Below, piece after piece: positions 57,431-64,000 of a DNA stretch of 64,000 bases. The stretch covers positions 182,203,027 through 182,267,026 of the forward strand of contig CM069432.1 of the NCBI GenBank assembly GCA_035610365.1, read 5' to 3'. The stretch comes from Aquatica leii (lineage: Eukaryota; Arthropoda; Insecta; Coleoptera; Lampyridae). Within the stretch, counting starts at the first letter, position 1. Each line of letters starts with the position of its first letter. The notes beneath the pieces are model-generated. The model was not told where the DNA came from and ran no database searches. It saw nothing but the letters and a program-made list of their open reading frames with translations. Both the position numbers and the translations under genes were made by a program.

Positions 57431-59736
57431 GAGTAAGATCACGTCAAGTGGACCCTGTATTTTCCACTTGATCATAAAAATTAAGTCCATGTACTTTTTT
57501 CATAAGTAGTTGCCATGAAAAATTGATCCCCTAAACGATTTTTAAAAATTTTAATTTAAACAATAATTTATTTTACAATGAAAATTTTAGGTACTTTTAA
57601 TTAAAAATTAAGTTTTAAATCAACCGTTAAAGATAAATTAATGAAATTTTCAGGATTTATCGTCAAATATTTATATTTTAATAAAATGTTAACAACTAAA
57701 AGTTATTTGTTTATTATCATATTGTTAATTAACTTTTAAGTAAACAAATGAAAATTTCATTGATTTCTCGGTAAAAATATGAAGTTTTTTTTTATCAGTT
57801 AAATGCGTTATTTATTTAAGTTTAAGATTCCGGAAGAAAATTTTACTGCACGCGATTAGTTTAAACAATATAAATTTATTTATCACGGCGCGCCGGGCGT
57901 CAAGCGCTTTCAGAACACCAGGCGGCCGAGCGTCAGACTACATTGCAGCTTCGGTTAATTATAATTATAAATAACAATTAAGAATGTAATCTTCGAACGA
58001 ATTTTATCAATATTATAACTGAAACACATAAATTAATTCTGTTATTAAACAAAAAACAAGAAAAACGAACTAGTAATTAAATATATTAAAATTTCTGAAC
58101 TCTCGTTAATCTTTATTTTATTTTTAAACTATTTGTAAAAACTTTTTCATCTTCCGACACAAGCTTACATTGCAGTGAGACATCATCCAACTGTTTGTAA
58201 TAATGGAATTGACGAATATTTTTTATCGTCACTGCCCGTTCGAATCGTTGTTTGTACTTTTCTTCGTGTAAATCGCGATCTTTCTGGTTACAGAAAACAA
58301 AATTAACTTTTTTAAATGAATTTTCCGCCGATTGGAAAAAAGAACGTGGTGTCGTTATGTGATTATTATGGTCACGTTAAAGGCTAGCACGATAAGTCTG
58401 TCTTTTGACAATTCCTGCTAAGCCGTCACACGCTCCTTTGCTATCAGATTTAGCGAAAAAAATCCACTCTACTTTAACTCCACAATCATTTGTGTGATTT
58501 ATTAAGTTGGCAAAGTTATATTTATGTTTATATTTCGAAGCTGCTCCATCGGAAAAGTATTTAATTTTTTTAACATTTTCGGCGCCAAATTTATTTTTTT
58601 AAAATTCAATCAGTTTTGTATTAAAGAGATTTCCGAACTTGCGTCGTGACTTTCTCTGAAATCACTACAAAATCCGTCCGTCAATAATTTAAATTTTTTA
58701 ATGACGAAGTCAACTTCTGGACACTTCTTACACATCGAAAAAAAACATGATGATGTAGGTTGCACGCAAACAGAGCTTTGAATCAATTAAGTTATTTAAG
58801 CTTTCAGAGAAATTAATTTCTTTTTTTTTTAGTTCAATCTTCAGTCCGTGTAATTGTAATTTTACATTTTGGTGAATTTTGCATACACATACATTGTGTG
58901 TTCCGCTTTTTCCAGCTGAAATGCATTCCCGTGGTCGTAAAGTTTGAAATTTAATTGATTATTTATTTATTTTCGCTGTTTAATGTAATGATAAAAAATG
59001 ATTTAATTACATTATTTATATAAGTTTAAAAAAAATAAAATAAAGATTAACGAGAGTTCAGAAATTTTAATATATTTAATTACTAGTTCGTTTTTCTTGT
59101 TTTTGTTTAATAACAGAGAATTAATTCATGCGTTTCAGTTATAATATTGATAATAATAATAATAAAATTCGTTTGAAGATTACATTCTTAATTGTTATTT
59201 ATAATTATAATTAACCGAAGCTGCAATGTAGTCTGAGGCTCGGCCGCCTGGTGCTCTTGATACAGCGCTTGACGCCCGGCGCGCCGTGATAAATAAATTT
59301 ATATTGTTTAAACTAATCGCGAGCAGTGAAATTTTCTTCCGAATCTTAAACTTAAATAAATAACGCATTTAACTAATAAAAAACTTCATATTTTTACCGA
59401 GAAATCATTGAAATTTTCATTTGTTTACTTAAAAGTTAATTAACAATATGATAATAAACAAATAACTTTTAGTTGTTAATATTTTATTAAAATATAAATA
59501 GTTGACGATAAATCCTAAAAATTTCATTACTTTATCTTTAACGGTTGATTTAAAATTTATTTTTTAATTAAAAGTACCTAAAATTTTCATTGTAAAAAAA
59601 ATATTGTTTAAATTAAAATTTTTAAAAATCGTTTGGGGGATCAATTTTTCATGGCAACTACTTATGAAAAAAGTACATGGACTTAATTTTTATGATCAAG
59701 TGGAAAATAGAGGGTCCACTTGACGTGATCTTACTC
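57431..59736 (-). mobile_element. 2.3-kb DNA transposon with about 700-bp terminal inverted repeats (Sola-like)
   Basis: The ends GAGTAAGATCACGTCAAGTG and CACTTGACGTGATCTTACTC start inverted arms of about 697 and 712 bp (57431 to about 58127; about 59025-59736) with few differences. Each arm contains an unusually GC-rich block (GGCGCGCCGGGCGTCAAGCG). TACT at 57427-57430 and 59737-59740 is the target duplication. The minus strand between the arms carries a decayed gene of a family I associate with arthropod DNA transposons. Four-bp duplications and GAG termini fit my recollection of Sola superfamily elements; that name is inferred. It split a Jockey-type LINE whose reading continues across the empty site. 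Confidence 0.85.
58112..58945 (-). pseudogene. Putative transposase of the long-TIR element, C-terminal part
   Basis: In order: ECISAGKSGTHNVCVCKIHQ NVKL (about 58945-58860), CFFSMCKKCPEVDF with its Cys pair (about 58740), NKFGAENVKKIKYFSDGAAS KYKHKYNFANL (about 58590-58510), VKVEWIFFAKSDSKGACDGL AGIVKR (about 58470-58400), then a lysine-rich tail (FHYYKQLDDVSLQCKLVSED) that ends inside the left inverted repeat. Family members I recall have C-VC--HQN-KL, a C--CP pair, YFSDG-A-Q-KN, and EW-FFATSHGK--CDG-GG--KR. Here the SHGK is SDSK. About two in-frame stops and at least one frameshift; the N-terminal half is missing. The acidic residue of FSDG and the D of CDG are candidate catalytic positions, by inference only. 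Confidence 0.75.
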
Positions 59737-59740
59737 TACT

Positions 59741-60480
59741 AGAAAGCGGTGTTCTAGTGGAAGTAGAAGTTCTTAGAACGCGTTAAATGAAATGATTAAT
59801 GCCCAGACCAACAAATAATTCTTTACCAGAGTGTATTTTTAATGTTGTATAGGGTGGTAATTGGTAATGATAAATTGCAGATCTAATAATTGCTATATAG
59901 TGTGGTATTTTGTTTCTGTGTAAGATATAGAGTGACTTTCAGAAATAAGTAATATATTGATTTTATTAGTAGAAATGGGTCAATCGGAATACAGTGTTTC
60001 AGGCCATTTTAGTTGTATGTTGCTATTTTTATTGAGTTGGCCCTTATTGTGTTAATTTAGTAATGACTGTTGTGACTATGTTTAGTATCATGCTGTTTTT
60101 GTTAAAGAATTGCTAAACATATCTTTAAATTCGTTAAGTTTGTCTGTGATTTCATCTTCATTGTTAGTTATTTTAATGGCGACTTGTGAGTAAGTTGTTA
60201 GGGGGTTATACAGGGTCTGATGAGTGATTCATCATCATCATTGTTAGTTATTTTAATCCCGATGTGTGAGTAAGTTGTAAGGTCTGATGAGTGGTTGGTA
60301 TGAAAGACGTTGGGTTGGTATTGATGACGGGTATTGTAGTATTTGATTGCTTTGGCATGTTTTTCATTTTTAAATCTCTGTATACGGTGCAACTTTTATA
60401 GTTGGCGGGACGATTGCCGTTTTTTACTTTGTGTATGACGTCATCAAGTATCGTATGCGTGTCTTAGTTTAGTCACATTT
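59741..60480 (-). pseudogene. Jockey-type LINE, ORF1 end and ORF2 endonuclease start
   Basis: Minus strand: NGNRPANYKSCTVYRDLKMK (60420-60355) is the segment after the zinc knuckles of Jockey ORF1 (family: HPANYKGC-VY-+L). LNEFKDMF near 60130 is the ORF1 C-terminus. SIKIATYN-NGLKHC near 60030 is the start of the ORF2 endonuclease (family: L-IA-WNANGL). The frame then runs, with losses, to the insertion point of the long-TIR transposon and resumes at 57426. Includes a tandem duplication (60157-60298). Confidence 0.78.
60157..60298 (+). repeat. Tandem duplication inside the LINE relic
   Basis: CATTGTTAGTTATTTTAAT...GTGAGTAAGTTGT...GGTCTGATGAGTG occurs twice in direct orientation (about 60159-60230 and 60238-60296), with a small indel between copies. 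Confidence 0.75.
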
Positions 60481-63400
60481 GGGGATTGGTGGAAATCGCG
60501 TATAACAATTCGCTAAGGTAGGTCCTGTTTGATCTAGTAATTATGATGCACAATATTTTGTTGTTGTTTTAATTTACATATAAAGTCACTCATAAATCTA
60601 ACTAATTTTACCTTTCTAACATACAAAAGTTTAATACAAACTATTGAGTTTTTGGAATCAAGTATATCTCTGTAAAAGTGCTTTACCTTTATTTTGGCGA
60701 TTTTTCACTGTGATTTTAGTAGGGTTCCTGAGTTTTTATGTAATCGTTTTTGTTACTTAGTAAACTTTTGACAATACATGCTTTGTATTATAAACCAAGA
60801 AATTAATCTTAGTAAGGTAGCTGCTATTATGAGCCAAAATTAAAAAGTAAACAGTGACTATGACGTCTTAATTCATGGTGATCGTCACCAGTTTTAATAA
60901 TTATTTAGGCATTTTAAACACTTGCGCGAATAAGTTTGTTTGTTTGTTTGTTTGTTGCGTCGGAAAAGTTCTTTAAAGTTACTTTTAATAGTTTAAAGAT
61001 TTGTTTATATGAATTACGGCGTCATAACATATATTATTTGTGTGCCACTTCCAAACATTTTTCTTTAATTCTAATATTTTTAGAATTACTCGTAATTTAT
61101 TATATATCCATTATAGGTCTAAACAGCTTTTATTTTTGTCGTTAAAAAGTAAAACACTTATTTCTAAATATATGCTCGACATTTTTGTAATTCTTGTATC
61201 TTATTTACTCTTGCTAGAAATAATACACAAAAACGTACACAATAAAAACGAAAAACTAAATTGACATCAGAAATCGTGTATTAAATAGCAGTCTATTTTT
61301 AACATAACTTTACGTTTACTTTAACTTTTAGTGAAGAAAAATATTTTATGTAACTGAAAAATTTGATTATCATTTACAATGACTCAAAGATTTATATGAT
61401 ATTTTAGTTTAAATCTGCTACTTAATTGGTCAAACACTGTAGTGTTTGATTATCTAATACATGGTAAACAGCAGTAACCACACGAAGCATTAATCATATT
61501 CGTGCTTTAACAGCAAGCTCATATCTTCACCGGTTTTCTCACTTAGTAAATGTACAACCGTAATTTAAAAAATTATAAGCATAAATTTTTAAATTTCAAT
61601 CGCCTGAACACAAAGTCGTTAAACGTATGAAAGCTACGATAAAAATATTTTAATTTAGTCTAAGTAAATTGTCATTATTGTTTTGATCAAATTTTTACTG
61701 TGTATTATAATTAAAGAAGTACCTCAAAAATTATTGATGAATGTAATTTGTACTTACAAAACCTTGTATAAAACACTATAGAAACAAGTCAGTTATAGAT
61801 TTTAATTAAAACAATTCTGGCGAATAAATTTTGTTTAAAAGAATAGTACTTTCTAGTGATAGTTCGACAAACGTATTTAGTTAAGCAAAGTAAAAATTAT
61901 TTTTAACGTGTCAGAAAACTCTTAGGTACTCACAATTGTAAAATTTAATTAAAACCTTTTTTCTGTTTTTAGTCTTTGTTTGTTTTAATTACAAAGTTAA
62001 ATTGAAACAAAAAGGTTTCTAAGAGATGACACGACTTGTTAATATTAAATTTCACTTATTAATGATTTTAAAACTTTAATCTTTATTTAATTCATTCAAA
62101 TTTTATATTTAGTAAAACAAATTCACAAGTTTAGAATCAAGTTATACAACATAAATATTAATAGTAAAATTCGTGGTGAAAAACCGTGTTTGTATTTGTT
62201 TATGTAGTATTTATTTGATATTATGCAATTATTTAGATTAAATGGTTTATTAATATTATTTTATACAAATGTGGTGAATAAACCCTATTTAATTAATTAA
62301 TTCATTTAATAATTTATTAAAAAATTCCAAGTAAATTTCTGTAGCAAAAGTGCAGATGTGGTAAGGGTGTTCTGATCAAAAGCGTTTCACATAAATATAT
62401 TCTGTTTTTGTTTCGACTACGGAATATTGCTGGTTATTTCGTATTTTCAAAGCAATTTACATTAAGATAGCATGTTATTCGTGTTGTGCATATTTATGCA
62501 ATATTAAAAATATAAATCCTCACCGTCTGACATTATAATTTACTGAAAGTGTCACTGATAAAATGAGAAAAAGGTAATAACAAGACTAGAAATTTACCTG
62601 CCCGCGTTTAATTTACTGATTATAAGTTTTTTACGTTAGTTATTATTTTTAATCAGATTAAATATATAGTTACATATTTAGTATGAAATCTCTATAATTA
62701 CGCATTTAAAAAAATAAATAAATCAACAACCTAATTATTGTGTTGTTATCACGCATGGCTAAAAACGCAAAAAAATGTTTCATTTAATAGTTCTGTTTTC
62801 GTACACGATACGATCTGATTTCGTTTATGCAATTGGTGAAAATAAAATTTGAAAATTCTATGTGGTTTTTCACTTATCAAATACATAATCAAGAAATTTC
62901 GTTCGAATTGTTCCATTATCAGTCAATATCTTGCGTAGTTTTGTTAAGAAATGGGCATAAATGACGTTGGTTTTCATTCTTGCCTGCGTTTCTAAACATT
63001 TTCGTTGTCGGTAGTCAGTAGCTACAGACTTAAATTCAACTCTAACCGACCTACAACGTTCCCTTGAGATCGTCTTTCAATCTGCCGCCCTGAATACGTA
63101 ACTAGACTCAATAAACTTCATTTCTAAAGACAAATTTATTCTGATGTATGTTCGTCGTATCGAGCAGTACCAAATCATAACTTTATTCTACAAATAAAGC
63201 TCATAACTATGAAGAAAGAAAAGATGAAACACGGAATTCAAACATTCAAACGAGCTTCGTTATAAGAGTTTTGATGAGACTGGTACGGTTCAAACAATTT
63301 CATAACTACGTGGTATTTGTATGCTTTATCAATCTATTACAGAAAAAAATGCTTAAGCAAATTTATCAATTTACTTTATAGCACATTTGAATTTCAAATC

Positions 63401-64000
63401 GTTCTAAAACATGCTATATTAGATTATGATTTTCAATCAGGTTTTCTATGCTTACTTACCCACTTTTCTGATGCATTCTGTTATGCTTTTACAATACCAA
63501 CACAATTTTATATATAAATAAAGGAATACGATATTATTGATATAACCATTTATGCAGTTTTAAGTTTTTTTAAGTTTATATTATGGAATGTCTTATGTAC
63601 ACTTTTTGATTCAACTGTGCAGATGCCTAGAATATGATGTTTTCATTAGTTTTGCGTGTTTTTACTTAATATTACCTAATTACATTATTTGGCAAACTAA
63701 CCAAAAAAAAAACGTGCGATAAAAGTATATATTTTCATTTCATTTTCTTGTCATGAAATACCGATGATAGAATGCACCATCTCAATATTTTATTCATTTT
63801 ATATTTCCCTTTTCCGTTAATTTTATCTAATTAAACTTAAAAAAAATAAATAGAAAAGTTTTGGATGATCTATGAAACAAAATCTATTTAGAAATAATAA
63901 AAATCAATGAACATTAGTTAGGGTTTTATTTATAATTTAGCTTTTAAGATTTTAATGCAATTATTACTACTACGAATTTAAAACTCGAATTATTTTAAAT
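60481..64000. other. AT-rich spacer, no gene seen
   Basis: Contains a (TTTG)n microsatellite at about 60934-60956 and otherwise only short random open frames. No repeat ends, protein family or RNA gene recognised. Confidence 0.5.

Noticed and set aside
1-64000. LTR retroelements, endogenous viruses, Polintons, CRISPR arrays, rRNA
   Set aside because: Looked for paired direct LTRs, gag/pol or capsid motifs, regularly spaced repeats and rRNA words; none was convincing.

Overview
The window is strongly AT-rich eukaryotic DNA, almost certainly from an insect or close arthropod. The evidence is the long gene-poor spacing, spliceosomal-type introns, a histidine/glycine-rich secreted protein of an insect-like kind, and a typical arthropod load of hAT, mariner/Tc1, Crypton, TTAA-inserting, Sola-like, LINE and Penelope-like repeats. 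I cannot name the species. No prokaryotic features, rRNA, convincing tRNA, CRISPR array or recognisable LTR retroelement was seen.

Only one gene looks whole: a secreted His/Gly-rich protein on the minus strand at 21.9-22.6 kb, with its own TATA box and poly(A) signal. A short orphan exon-like stretch at 19.65 kb may be the first coding exon of a second host gene. A THAP zinc-finger exon at 43.3-43.6 kb is broken.

The rest is transposon sediment in AT-rich spacer. 0.5-1.8 kb: a large foldback element. 5.8-6.4 kb: a hammerhead-like RNA fold and a mariner-type transposase scrap. 7.2-11.3 kb: a hAT element interrupted by a second, younger hAT element (2.9 kb, exact 8-bp target duplication, transposase broken by two frameshifts). 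15-19.2 kb: another mariner scrap, hammerhead-like hairpins and a hAT scrap. 19.8 and 31.3 kb: a 152-bp and a 1-kb non-autonomous copy of the first hAT family, both with target duplications. 28-30.5 kb: mariner N-terminus and hAT C-terminus. 33.3 and 38.4 kb: two TTAA-flanked elements. 35.0 and 40.3 kb: two inverted-repeat elements with outward hammerhead-like hairpins and probable 12-13 bp target duplications. 44.3-45.6 kb: a Tc1-type transposase with a recognisable intron. 49.9-51.4 kb: a Crypton tyrosine-recombinase relic followed by a piece of an uncharacterised repeated protein family. 51.5-52.0 kb: a short Tc1-type deletion derivative. 53.1 kb: a near-textbook type I hammerhead ribozyme. 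53.6-55.0 kb: a foldback element between long direct repeats. 55.6-60.5 kb: two opposed LINEs, one split by a 2.3-kb transposon with about 700-bp terminal inverted repeats and a TACT target duplication.

The most noteworthy signal is the hammerhead ribozyme at 53.10-53.16 kb together with a diverged second copy at 5.84-5.90 kb. The outer stem of the two copies differs by paired, compensatory changes, which argues that the RNA fold was selected. The next is the layered insertion record (hAT in hAT; long-TIR element in LINE), where exact target duplications give an order of events.
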